38,022 bases of DNA from Catenovulum maritimum (lineage in GTDB: Bacteria > Pseudomonadota > Gammaproteobacteria > Enterobacterales > Alteromonadaceae), in NCBI RefSeq assembly GCF_001050375.1, contig NZ_KQ130511.1, forward strand, positions 1-38,022, given 5' to 3'. The notes beneath the pieces were generated by a model. It was not told where the DNA came from. It saw only the letters and a list, made by a program, of their open reading frames with translations, and did not search any database. The position numbers and the translations under genes were made by a program. Positions 1 through 9,053 of this stretch are shown piece after piece (within the stretch, counting starts at the first letter, position 1; each line of letters starts with the position of its first letter).

Positions 1-27
1 CGAATAATTCGAGTTTTTATTTGCATT

Positions 28-53
28 AAAAGGCGCCTGTGGGCGCCTTTTTT
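28..53 (+). terminator. Intrinsic terminator of an upstream gene outside the window
   Basis: A GGCGCC stem at 32-37 pairs with GGCGCC at 42-47 around a TGTG loop. Four A residues precede it and six T residues follow, so the stem can extend by A-T pairs. This is the classic rho-independent shape. It most likely ends a plus-strand gene left of the window and isolates arcB from it. Confidence 0.85.
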
Positions 54-177
54 ATTCATAATTTTTTGATTATTTGCTTTGATATTTCACGAGTGTTAAA
101 ACAAATAATTTTTAGGTTAGACTGAGTTCGGCAACAGAGTTTATATTGCCCGTTAATCGAGAGTTTGGATTTTATTT

Positions 178-2505
178 ATGCTTAAAAAATCGGTCCGCTT
201 ATCATGGCCAGAGAAAGCTGCAAAAATTGTTAATCGATTTGGCACAGTGCGTGTTAGTTTATTTTTCTTAGGCATCGCCGTTGGTATCACAGTATTAGAA
301 GTGACGCTATTTAGTTTCTTATTTTATGGTGAAGTGGGCTTTAGAGATTATATTGACCCTATCTTATTAACTGTACTGACCATGCCTTGGGTTTTGTATT
401 TTATTTCTGAGCTAATTAGAAGGCTAGAAAGGTCACGTGAACACTTAACTCAGGTTATCGACCAACTCGAAGCGTTACGAAAGCAAGATAAAGCTTCTGC
501 TTCTAACCTAAGAAATAATATCCAGCAGCTTAACTATGAAATTGAAGAAAGAAAAAGAGCTGAGTTACAAAGAGAAGAGGCTATTCGATTATTAAAGCAG
601 CAGATCGAAGAAAGACAAAAAACTCAACAAAACCTATATGAACAGTCCATCTTATTAAGATCTTGCTTCGATTGCTCACCAGATATCATCTATTACCGAG
701 ATGAAAATGGCCGTTTTTCTGGTTGTAATCGCTCATTCGAAGAGTTAACGGGTAAAACTGAAAAAGCCATGATAGGTCTAACGCCTTGGGACGTATATCC
801 AGAAGATATTGCTGAGCGTGTCGTATCTTCAGATAGGGAGGTGCTAGCAACTAATGCCAGTATTTCATATCAAGTCTGGTTAACTTATCCTGATGGCAGC
901 AAAAAACTGTATTTAATTAAGAAAGTACCTTTCTTTAATAATGAAGGTAAGCGGATCGGCTTACTTGGGTTTGGCCGAGATATTATGGAGCAACACCAAG
1001 CACAAAAAGCCTTGGAAAAAGCGAGTAGAGACAAGACATCCTTTATATCGACTATTAGTCATGAACTTAGAACGCCATTAAATGGTATTGTTGGGATAAG
1101 CCGAATTCTAAAAGAAACAGCCTTAGATAAAGAACAGCAGAAACATGTGAGTACGATATTTGCCTGTGCGGTCACATTGGGCAATATATTCAATGACATA
1201 ATAGATTTAGACAAAATTGAACGAAATAAGCTGCAAATTAATTTAGAGCCAACTGAACTATCGAACTTTGTTTACGAGCTTAATAGTGTTGCTTGCTTGA
1301 TGGCTGAGCAGAAACAACTGAATTATCATTTCCATTCAGATGTGGCTGAAGGCACTTGGGTTCAGCTTGATCCAACTCGGTTAAGGCAAGTACTTTGGAA
1401 TTTACTCGCTAATGCAGTGAAGTTTACCCTAGATGGTGATGTCGAATTTAATGTTGAATGCCATATCCGTAATACCTTTGTTTGGATTGATTTTGAGGTA
1501 ATTGATAGCGGCATCGGCATTCCAGAAGATGAAGTCGATAACATTTTTACCATGTATTATCAGGTCGACCGAAAAGAAGTCCGAGCGGGAACGGGTACTG
1601 GAATCGGTTTAGCTATTTCAAAAACCATTATTGATGCTATGGGTGGTCAAATAGAGGTTCACAGTGAAATGAACCAGGGGAGTACTTTCTCAGTTTCACT
1701 TAAATTTGATTTAGCCGAATCTCCAGTTGAAGAAGAAGTAGCTTGCCCAGTGCAAGGACTAAATATTTTACTAGTGGAAGATGTTGAGTTAAATGTCATT
1801 GTTGCGAATTCAATCTTAACCAAATTGGGACATTCGGTAACTGTTGCCAAAACAGGTAAGGAAGCACTTGCTAAGTTCCGACCAGAGCGATTTGACTTAG
1901 TCTTGTTAGATATACAACTGCCAGATATGACAGGCTTTGATATTTTTGCGCAGTGGCAACAAGATTATTCTCAGCTACCACCAGTAGTCGCCCTTACAGC
2001 TAATGTCATTAAAACCCGAGATGAGTATCTTGCAAAAGGGTTAACTGATGTTATTGCTAAACCAATTAAAGTTGAAAATGTTCATCGGGTATTTAATAAA
2101 ATCTTCGAGCTAGACTTTGAAGTCAGTGGTACTTTAGTTGAGCCAGAAAATGATATTAACAATAAAATTTTGGATGTAGAATTTTTAGTCCAGTTAATTG
2201 AAACGATAGGTGTTGAACAACTAAATCAAAACCTTGTCCTGTTTGAACAGCTTATAGTTGACTATTTGGCCATTCTCGAAACCAACTTGTTAGCCAAAGA
2301 CAAAGATGAAATAGGTAAACAAGCCCATAAAATAAAGGGTGCTGCTGCATCTATGGGGCTTAAACAAATTCAATCTATCGCCAATGACATCCAATTAACA
2401 GATACGCCAGCATGGTGGGAAAATTTAGACGATAGAGTTGAGCAATTAAAGCATTCTTGCGAATGTGACTTAAAAGAAATTAAGACTTGGCTAGCTAAAC
2501 ACTAA
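178..2505 (+). CDS. arcB: Aerobic respiration control hybrid sensor kinase ArcB
   Basis: Inner-membrane tripartite kinase that senses the redox state of the quinone pool and phosphorylates ArcA. At 775 residues it is close to E. coli ArcB (778). Two membrane helices lie near 25-50 and 58-80, followed by a coiled-coil linker (about 85-155) and a PAS domain (about 160-270). Next come HisKA with H295 in the SHELRTPLNG motif, an ATPase domain with GTGTGIGLA near 471-479, a receiver with D578, and a C-terminal HPt with H717 in AHKIKGAA. These match E. coli H292, D576 and H717. C183 matches redox Cys180 of E. coli, but the Cys241 position appears to be leucine (about 244). arcA is in the same window at 23387. 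Start is ATG with only a weak ribosome site. Confidence 0.96.
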   Translation: MLKKSVRLSWPEKAAKIVNRFGTVRVSLFFLGIAVGITVLEVTLFSFLFYGEVGFRDYIDPILLTVLTMPWVLYFISELIRRLERSREHLTQVIDQLEALRKQDKASASNLRNNIQQLNYEIEERKRAELQREEAIRLLKQQIEERQKTQQNLYEQSILLRSCFDCSPDIIYYRDENGRFSGCNRSFEELTGKTEKAMIGLTPWDVYPEDIAERVVSSDREVLATNASISYQVWLTYPDGSKKLYLIKKVPFFNNEGKRIGLLGFGRDIMEQHQAQKALEKASRDKTSFISTISHELRTPLNGIVGISRILKETALDKEQQKHVSTIFACAVTLGNIFNDIIDLDKIERNKLQINLEPTELSNFVYELNSVACLMAEQKQLNYHFHSDVAEGTWVQLDPTRLRQVLWNLLANAVKFTLDGDVEFNVECHIRNTFVWIDFEVIDSGIGIPEDEVDNIFTMYYQVDRKEVRAGTGTGIGLAISKTIIDAMGGQIEVHSEMNQGSTFSVSLKFDLAESPVEEEVACPVQGLNILLVEDVELNVIVANSILTKLGHSVTVAKTGKEALAKFRPERFDLVLLDIQLPDMTGFDIFAQWQQDYSQLPPVVALTANVIKTRDEYLAKGLTDVIAKPIKVENVHRVFNKIFELDFEVSGTLVEPENDINNKILDVEFLVQLIETIGVEQLNQNLVLFEQLIVDYLAILETNLLAKDKDEIGKQAHKIKGAAASMGLKQIQSIANDIQLTDTPAWWENLDDRVEQLKHSCECDLKEIKTWLAKH

Positions 2506-2573
2506 GCCAAAAAAGGTAAAAAAAGTAATTCGAACGGTTTTATCTGCTTGGGATATAATTTTTTTTAAAAAAG

Positions 2574-2601
2574 TTGCTAATTACATGCAAAAAATTAGAA
2601 T
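2574..2601 (+). promoter_or_regulatory. Candidate sigma-70 promoter of the EF-G gene
   Basis: TTGCTA at 2574-2579 and TAGAAT at 2596-2601 are 16 bp apart, in a very AT-rich stretch 70-100 bp before the EF-G start. A perfect TATAAT at 2554-2559 is an alternative -10 box but lacks a good -35 box. No clear hairpin terminator for arcB is visible in the 168-bp gap. Confidence 0.4.
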
Positions 2602-2673
2602 TTTTTTTTCAAAATCCTGTATCCTGTCGCGCGATATAACTTTAAATTTATACTTGATTTGTAGAGTAAAGCA

Positions 2674-4761
2674 ATGACTGATTTAGCTAAATACAGAAAT
2701 ATAGGCATCTTCGCTCACGTTGATGCTGGTAAGACAACTTCAACCGAGCGTATTCTAAAGCTTACTGGTAAAATCCATAAGACTGGTGAAGTACATGATG
2801 GTGCTGCAACAACGGATTTCATGGAACAAGAAGCAGAGCGTGGTATCACAATCCAATCAGCTGCAACAACTTGTTTTTGGAATGAACACAGATTAAACAT
2901 TATCGATACTCCTGGACACGTTGACTTCACAGTTGAAGTATATCGTTCATTAAAAGTATTAGATGGTGGTATTGGTGTATTCTGTGGTTCTGGTGGTGTT
3001 GAGCCTCAATCAGAAACTAACTGGCGTTATGCGAATGAGTCAGAAGTTGCACGTTGTATCTTCGTAAATAAATTAGACCGTATGGGTGCTGATTTCTACC
3101 GAGTTGTAGACCAAGTAAGAAATGTTCTAGCGGCTAACCCGTTAGTTATGACATTACCAATTGGTATTGAAGATGATTTCGTAGGTGTTGTAGATGTATT
3201 AAGCCAAAAAGCATACATCTGGGATGACTCAGGCCTACCAGAAAATTACGAAGTAACAGATATTCCAGCTGACTTAGTAGAAAAAGCTGCTGAATACCGT
3301 GAACAGTTAATTGAAACTGCTGTTGAGCAAGATGATGAATTAATGATGGCTTATATGGATGGTGAAGAGCCTTCTTTAGAAGACATCAAGCGTTGTATCC
3401 GTAAAGGTACTCGTGACTTAGCATTCTTCCCAACTTATTGTGGTTCTGCGTTTAAAAACAAAGGTATCCAATTAGTATTAGATGCTGTTGTTGATTACTT
3501 ACCGTCTCCTACAGAAGTTGATCCACAGCCATTAACTGACGGCGAAACTGGTGAAGCAACTGGCGAAACAGCATTAGTATCTATCGATGAGCCATTACGT
3601 GCGCTAGCATTCAAAATTATGGATGACAGATTCGGTGCATTAACCTTCATCCGTATTTATTCTGGTGTTATGCGTAAAGGTGATACTATCCTTAACTCAT
3701 TCACGGGTAAAACAGAGCGTATAGGCCGTATGGTTGAAATGCATGCTGATGACAGAACAGAATTAGATTACGCACAAGCTGGTGATATTATCGCTGTTGT
3801 AGGTATGAAAAATGTTCAAACTGGTCATACTTTATGTGATCCTAAAAACCCTTGTACACTTGAGCCAATGATATTCCCTGAGCCGGTAATCTCAATTGCT
3901 GTTGCACCTAAAGATAAAGGTTCTACAGAGAAAATGGGTATTGCTATCGGTAAGATGGTTGCAGAAGATCCTTCATTCCAAGTTGAAACTGATGAAGACT
4001 CAGGTGAAACTATCCTTAAAGGTATGGGTGAATTACACTTAGATATCAAAGTTGATATCCTTAAGCGTACTTATGGCGTAGAGTTAACAGTTGGTCAACC
4101 TCAAGTTGCTTACCGTGAAACTATTACTCGTGAAGTTGAAGATAGCTACACGCATAAGAAGCAATCTGGTGGTTCTGGTCAGTTCGGTAAAATTGATTAC
4201 CGTATCAAGCCGGGTGAGCCAAATTCTGGTTTCACATTCTCTTCTACAGTTGTTGGTGGTAACGTACCTAAAGAATTCTTCCCTGCAATCGAGAAAGGCT
4301 TCAAAGGCATGATGGAGACTGGTACTTTAGCTGGTTTCCCTGTACTAGACGTTGAAGTTGAATTATACGATGGTGGCTTCCATGCGGTGGATTCATCTGC
4401 AATCGCATTCGAAATCGCAGCTAAAGGCGCATTCCGTCAATCAATTCCAAAAGCGGGTCCACAACTTTTAGAACCTATCATGAAAGTTGACGTATTCACA
4501 CCAGAAGATCATGTTGGTGACGTTATCGGTGATATCAACCGTCGTCGTGGTATGATTAAAGACCAAGAAGCTGGTGCAACTGGTGTTCGCGTTAAAGCTG
4601 ACGTACCATTATCAGAAATGTTTGGTTACATTGGGCACTTACGTACTATGACTTCTGGTCGTGGTCAGTTCTCAATGGAATTCTCTCACTATGCAGCATG
4701 TCCAGCAAATGTAGCTGAGACTGTTATTGCAGCAGAAAAAGAGAAAAAAGCAGCTAAGTAA
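2674..4761 (+). CDS. fusA: Elongation factor G, stand-alone (second copy type)
   Basis: Translational GTPase that moves tRNA and mRNA through the ribosome after peptide transfer. The 695 residues carry the G1 loop AHVDAGKTT (14-22), the DTPGHVDF G3 motif, NKLD as G4, and all C-terminal domains through the [10 protein letters not shown] region. It is not beside rpsL, rpsG or tuf, so it is not the str-operon copy. Vibrio and Shewanella carry a similar second EF-G of about 695 residues. Codon choice is strongly biased (GGT, CGT, GCT, GAA), unlike the flanking genes, which suggests high expression. Whether it serves elongation, ribosome recycling or both cannot be told from sequence. A promoter candidate lies upstream and a strong terminator follows. 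Confidence 0.93.
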   Translation: MTDLAKYRNIGIFAHVDAGKTTSTERILKLTGKIHKTGEVHDGAATTDFMEQEAERGITIQSAATTCFWNEHRLNIIDTPGHVDFTVEVYRSLKVLDGGIGVFCGSGGVEPQSETNWRYANESEVARCIFVNKLDRMGADFYRVVDQVRNVLAANPLVMTLPIGIEDDFVGVVDVLSQKAYIWDDSGLPENYEVTDIPADLVEKAAEYREQLIETAVEQDDELMMAYMDGEEPSLEDIKRCIRKGTRDLAFFPTYCGSAFKNKGIQLVLDAVVDYLPSPTEVDPQPLTDGETGEATGETALVSIDEPLRALAFKIMDDRFGALTFIRIYSGVMRKGDTILNSFTGKTERIGRMVEMHADDRTELDYAQAGDIIAVVGMKNVQTGHTLCDPKNPCTLEPMIFPEPVISIAVAPKDKGSTEKMGIAIGKMVAEDPSFQVETDEDSGETILKGMGELHLDIKVDILKRTYGVELTVGQPQVAYRETITREVEDSYTHKKQSGGSGQFGKIDYRIKPGEPNSGFTFSSTVVGGNVPKEFFPAIEKGFKGMMETGTLAGFPVLDVEVELYDGGFHAVDSSAIAFEIAAKGAFRQSIPKAGPQLLEPIMKVDVFTPEDHVGDVIGDINRRRGMIKDQEAGATGVRVKADVPLSEMFGYIGHLRTMTSGRGQFSMEFSHYAACPANVAETVIAAEKEKKAAK

Positions 4762-4780
4762 TTAATTTGCTAACCTGTTT

Positions 4781-4816
4781 AAAAAGCTGATGGTTTTGCC
4801 ATCAGCTTTTTTTTTG
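4781..4816. terminator. Bidirectional intrinsic terminator between EF-G and pectate lyase genes
   Basis: GCTGATGG at 4786-4793 pairs perfectly with CCATCAGC at 4799-4806. Five A residues precede the stem and ten T residues follow. It terminates the EF-G gene on the plus strand. With five T residues on the other strand, it can also end the convergent pectate lyase transcript, whose stop is about 80 bp away. Confidence 0.9.
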
Positions 4817-4896
4817 TCTTTTAAAAAGTAGAACGAGCCGATATAAATGAGTTTGTATATTAGCTCGAGTGTATCCTAGAACAGATAGAAGTTTGA

Positions 4897-7800
4897 TTAT
4901 GGGCAGCCGCTAGGAGCAGAAGTAATAATTTTTGCTTGACCGTTAGCATGCCTAGAATTGTATGGTGTTAAGCCAGCCTTACCGGCAGTCGCCATAACAT
5001 ACTTGGCTAAATTGTCTCCTGGAATTAGCTTGTTAGCTGAAATTAACTCCTGACTTGCCTTACTGTAAAGAGCAAACATATTTGGTGTACTGCCATATGA
5101 TTTGGTTAAATCGCCAGCATCTGCTATTTTTTGGCATTTATCATCTGAAGCCCAAACATAGCTCGATGTTATTTCTAAGCCACCGTCTCTAAAATCTCTA
5201 ATGACACTTTCTAGCCAATAGTCCATATTATCTTTTTTACTGTTATTTAGTTTGTTTAATATCATATTGTTTTCAAACAATATCCTACCGCCAGCTCTGA
5301 CGCTCAATATATCTTTTCGATAACCATAAAAAACATTATTGAATAAGTGTGACTGCCCTCTACGCATTAATGGGACTCTTCTCAAAGTATTAAATTGACT
5401 ATCACCGTACATATCGTCATTAGTGATGAAAAGGTTGTTATGAATGGTAGAAGTTATTTGCGAGTTGATTTCTCTGCTATCACTAGAACCATGTAGTGCG
5501 GCACGTTTTACATTGATTAATTTATTAAATGAGACTGAAATATTGTAAGCCCCCACTTTTATATCAAATGCTGAATCACCAGTGGTTTCAAATGTATTCT
5601 GGTGTATCCAAATATTGTTCGATTCGCCAGTAGAACGTATCATATCAGGATCAAGCTTATGATCTTCATCATGGCCAGCACCGATGAAATAATTATTAGT
5701 AATTATGACATTTTCAGAAATATGTGTGCTTTTACCGCTGTCATCTGCACCGATTTTAAATCCATTAAATAGAAACTTAGCCTTAGCACCTCGGCCGTCA
5801 ATACTGGTATTCGAGTTTATCATTTTCAGTTTTAACGCGGTTAAGCTAGTATCATTCAGCTTATCATTAAAAAAGGTATCTTGGCATTGAGCATCTGGGA
5901 CATTGTGATTTTGACACCATAGATCTAGGTTTCTACACTCGGCTTCAGTGGCATTATCTAGTGCCTCTAACACATTTGGATCACTACAACCTAACTTGTA
6001 CATAGCGATATGTGTCTCAGTTGCAAAATCTTTTTTGTCGAAAACTATCCAGTTATAGGAAGCTGAGCTAATCGCATCTAATATCTGCTCTTCTGGAGAT
6101 AGGCTATCAGAGGTATTGATTATAACTAAACTACTATTACCTTTAGGATCATAACCTCCTGTAGTTTGATCAGCGAAGCCGACTGGCTTACCTAAGCTAG
6201 TCGCCAAGCAAGCGACAATGTCTTGTTCAGATTTCAGTGTTGATTCAAGCCAATTCAAATTAGGGTTGCTTATTAACTCCTGACAAGCATCATTAGTAGG
6301 ATTTATTGTTTGTAAATTTTCAAGATTAACGCTTACAGAGGAGGAGATATGCTCAATTCCTGATGTATCTATTATAACTAGCCAGTAATAATAATCTTTT
6401 TCAATTAAGTCTGAATCTGAATAGCTTGTGCTGGTGAGCGTCTCTGAAATTAAATTTGAGCTGGCAAAACTATTACTCGTATTTCTATATAGCTTTTGTT
6501 CGGCGATAGCGATGTTTGAACTGAGCCAATTTAGAGTAACTTCTGTAGATGATGGAATCGCTTCTAATTGAATGATGGGATTTTCTTGATCATTATCATT
6601 ACTAGTTTTGTTATCTGGGTTAGCTATGTCGGTTGAATTTACACTGTTTGCATCTGAATCGTCATTATTTGTCATGTAAACTGCAAACTCTGCAATTGCA
6701 GCCGTACCCTTTGAACTCGTAATTATTAAGTCTATTTTCTTGGTTTGAATAGTTGAAAAGGTTACTTCACCTAACAGGTTACCAGATGCTAAAACGGTCG
6801 AATCTGTATTATTGATGAGTTCCCAACCAGTTACATTACCGACAAACCCATCCGCTTCTACTATCTTTACTTTATCGACATTAATATTGGTCCCCCATTT
6901 TATTGAAATTCGGCCTGTAGAATCATTGGGTGACCAGTAAGTTGTTAGTTTATCGTCCCTAACATTAGCATAACTAGTGCCGCTAACTTTGCTAGATCCG
7001 TCTGAACCAGCCACTAAACTCAGGTTAGTTGAAGTTACATTGGTATCTGTTTGGTTTTCATTACTTGAATTGTCATCGTTTTGGTCTGTTTCACTTGTAT
7101 TGCCTTTTATTAAGATAAGCTCACCACATGATCCATCAGATACTTTTATTTCTTTTCCTGCCCCAGCTGTGGCTTTAATTAGTGCTGGGACACAAGCTAC
7201 AGGGTCAAGCGCGTAATCATAAGGTATCTTAATTGAAGTTGTTGAGGTTAAGTCTGGTCCAGCTGGATACCAGTCGTCACTATCACTTTGTTGCCATGCT
7301 ACCGTATTTGGATCAAAATAATTATTTGAAAGCTCCCAGTAGCCCATATCTGATGTGTAAAAGGTACCTATTGGATTGAATGCATTTTCAAAGTAACTAT
7401 TTTCTACTTTTATCCGTCCACCGGCTCTTGGATTTAAGCCTGACTTGGCAATGCCAGAGTAATAATTATTGTAACTATGTGCAGTACCATGCCTAAGAAG
7501 TGGCAAACGAGAGTCCATATTTTCATAATAATTGTGATGAAAGCTAACCCAAGTATTTGTGTTGTCGCCATCAGTTGACCCCATTAAGCCTCCGCGTCCA
7601 GAATTCCTGTAATGAGTATAGGAAATGGTGACATACTGTGTTGTTGCTTTCATATCTAGTAAGGAATCATAGCCTTGAGACTCTCCGCCCGAAGCTTCAA
7701 GCGTGCAATGATCAACCCATACATTAAATACGTCAGTTTCCATACCTATGGCATCACCACCATTTGATGTAGGGATTCCTGATTTTTTGACATTCTTTAT

Positions 7801-8256
7801 ATGTAGATTTTGCAAAATAATATTGGATGTATTTCTCAAATGTATGCCAATTTGGTCGAAAACAGCCAAATCATCTACGCCAATCAAAGAAACATTCTTA
7901 ACGCCTTTAAACTGAATCTCTGAGTCTGTAGTATCACAGCTGCCGCTACTTTTGCTCGTATTTTCATGTTTGATAGTCCCATTAACATAAATAATGAGTG
8001 GCGTGTCATCTGTTTCCCGAGAGCACAAAGCTTGGTTTATTTCACTCCCAGTACTTGCATAAACGATCTTACCCCCTTCACCACCAGTAGTACCGCCATT
8101 TAATGTGGCATATCCTTGAACTTTATTTGATGTTAGAGGATCTGAACTTTGCGTAGGGGGTTCGGGATATTGTGCGCTTTCAATCTCTAATTTAGTATCT
8201 TTACAACTAGCGATTAGAAGAATTAAAACTAAATTGTGTAATATTTTGTTCAGCAT
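4897..8256 (-). CDS. Lipoprotein with two PL1-type pectate lyase modules
   Basis: Predicted secreted, lipid-anchored enzyme cleaving polygalacturonate by beta-elimination. I prefer the ATG at 8256 (1119 residues) over an upstream TTG at 8268. It has a GAGA ribosome site 6 bp away and gives a short signal peptide with lipobox IASC (Cys18). Module 1 (about 45-365) shows GDAIG, WVDHC, DSLLD and the catalytic-Arg motif RLPLLR (250-255). A discoidin-like beta domain (about 410-530) and a fibronectin III-like domain (about 562-646) follow, joined by Asn/Asp/Ser/Thr-rich linkers. Module 2 (about 655-1115) is more diverged but keeps D871, D894, D898, K917 and RVPLMR (960-965). These match the Asp131, Glu166, Asp170, Lys190 and Arg218 sites of Erwinia PelC. 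No other pectin gene is nearby. Module names are from motif reading. Confidence 0.9.
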   Translation of the reverse strand: MLNKILHNLVLILLIASCKDTKLEIESAQYPEPPTQSSDPLTSNKVQGYATLNGGTTGGEGGKIVYASTGSEINQALCSRETDDTPLIIYVNGTIKHENTSKSSGSCDTTDSEIQFKGVKNVSLIGVDDLAVFDQIGIHLRNTSNIILQNLHIKNVKKSGIPTSNGGDAIGMETDVFNVWVDHCTLEASGGESQGYDSLLDMKATTQYVTISYTHYRNSGRGGLMGSTDGDNTNTWVSFHHNYYENMDSRLPLLRHGTAHSYNNYYSGIAKSGLNPRAGGRIKVENSYFENAFNPIGTFYTSDMGYWELSNNYFDPNTVAWQQSDSDDWYPAGPDLTSTTSIKIPYDYALDPVACVPALIKATAGAGKEIKVSDGSCGELILIKGNTSETDQNDDNSSNENQTDTNVTSTNLSLVAGSDGSSKVSGTSYANVRDDKLTTYWSPNDSTGRISIKWGTNINVDKVKIVEADGFVGNVTGWELINNTDSTVLASGNLLGEVTFSTIQTKKIDLIITSSKGTAAIAEFAVYMTNNDDSDANSVNSTDIANPDNKTSNDNDQENPIIQLEAIPSSTEVTLNWLSSNIAIAEQKLYRNTSNSFASSNLISETLTSTSYSDSDLIEKDYYYWLVIIDTSGIEHISSSVSVNLENLQTINPTNDACQELISNPNLNWLESTLKSEQDIVACLATSLGKPVGFADQTTGGYDPKGNSSLVIINTSDSLSPEEQILDAISSASYNWIVFDKKDFATETHIAMYKLGCSDPNVLEALDNATEAECRNLDLWCQNHNVPDAQCQDTFFNDKLNDTSLTALKLKMINSNTSIDGRGAKAKFLFNGFKIGADDSGKSTHISENVIITNNYFIGAGHDEDHKLDPDMIRSTGESNNIWIHQNTFETTGDSAFDIKVGAYNISVSFNKLINVKRAALHGSSDSREINSQITSTIHNNLFITNDDMYGDSQFNTLRRVPLMRRGQSHLFNNVFYGYRKDILSVRAGGRILFENNMILNKLNNSKKDNMDYWLESVIRDFRDGGLEITSSYVWASDDKCQKIADAGDLTKSYGSTPNMFALYSKASQELISANKLIPGDNLAKYVMATAGKAGLTPYNSRHANGQAKIITSAPSGCP

Positions 8257-8298
8257 AGAGAGTCTCAATTTATATTGCTACCGGTGGCATTTGTTGCG

Positions 8299-8333
8299 AG
8301 TCTAACGCTCAAATATAATTTTGTAAACAAAAT
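8299..8333 (-). promoter_or_regulatory. Candidate promoter and operator palindrome of the pectate lyase gene
   Basis: On the minus strand, TTTACA (8322-8327) and TAGACT (8299-8304) are 17 bp apart. That would place transcription start near 8292, about 36 bp before the ATG. The -35 box lies inside a perfect palindrome, ATTTTGTAAACAAAAT, at 8318-8333. A repressor site overlapping a -35 box would fit a substrate-induced pectinase, and the TTGT-N2-ACAA form resembles GntR-type operators. The regulator is unknown. Confidence 0.4.
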
Positions 8334-8409
8334 ATAAATATGACTCAAACAACTTCTAGTTTGAGATTATTTTGAATCGATGGTTTGGGAACGTTTAATA
8401 GCGGAGGGG

Positions 8410-8436
8410 TTCGTAAATGCATTTCGCATTTACGAA
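8410..8436. repeat. 11-bp perfect inverted repeat after cysC
   Basis: TTCGTAAATGC at 8410-8420 pairs with GCATTTACGAA at 8426-8436 around a 5-base loop. It lies 11 bp beyond the cysC stop codon. No T run follows on either strand, so it is not a standard intrinsic terminator. It may protect the 3' end of the cys transcript or be a dispersed palindromic repeat. Confidence 0.7.
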
Positions 8437-8447
8437 TAAGGAAAACA

Positions 8448-9041
8448 TTAAATGTATTTTTTTGCCTTAAGGTAATCAACCACAACGTTAGCGCATTCTT
8501 CAATATTTAAGTCTGCAGTCTTAACCGTGACTTCCGGTGCTTCTGGTGCTTCATATGGAGAGTCAATCCCGGTAAAATGTTTAATTTCGCCTTGGCGAGC
8601 TTTTTTATATAAACCTTTAGGGTCTCTTTGTTCACATACTTCAATTGGCGTATCTATATAAACTTCAACAAATTCAGCTTCAGCTGTTAACTCTCTAACC
8701 AAAGCTCTATCTGCTCTAAAAGGAGAAATAAACGCAGTCAAAACGATTAAACCAGAATCAACAAATAACTTGCTGATTTCACCTATACGGCGAATATTCT
8801 CAACTCTATCTTCATCACTAAAGGTTAGGTCTTTATTGATACCATGACGAACATTATCACCATCTAGTAGATAAGAATGACAGCCAGATTCAAATAATTT
8901 ACTTTCAACTGCATTGGCAACTGTTGATTTACCTGAGCCACTTAAGCCAGTAAACCATAATACACATGGCTTTTGATTTTTTTGTTCTGCACGTTGTTGC
9001 TTCGTGACTTCGGTTGGATGCCAAACAATATTTTCGTTCAT
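8448..9041 (-). CDS. cysC: Adenylylsulfate kinase CysC
   Basis: Phosphorylates adenosine 5'-phosphosulfate (APS) with ATP to give PAPS, the last activation step of assimilatory sulfate reduction, in the cytoplasm. The 197-residue length is normal. The Walker A loop GLSGSGKST is at 32-40, followed by [15 protein letters not shown] and the ISPFRADR stretch typical of APS kinases. It is the last gene of a five-gene operon. Its AGGAA ribosome site overlaps the stop codon of the permease gene 12 bp upstream, suggesting coupled translation. A hairpin follows the gene. Confidence 0.97.
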   Translation of the reverse strand: MNENIVWHPTEVTKQQRAEQKNQKPCVLWFTGLSGSGKSTVANAVESKLFESGCHSYLLDGDNVRHGINKDLTFSDEDRVENIRRIGEISKLFVDSGLIVLTAFISPFRADRALVRELTAEAEFVEVYIDTPIEVCEQRDPKGLYKKARQGEIKHFTGIDSPYEAPEAPEVTVKTADLNIEECANVVVDYLKAKKYI

Positions 9042-9053
9042 GTTAGTCGGTTC

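Noticed and set aside
8257-8268. TTG start that extends the pectate lyase by four residues
   Set aside because: The ATG at 8256 has a better-spaced ribosome site and gives a normal lipoprotein signal length.
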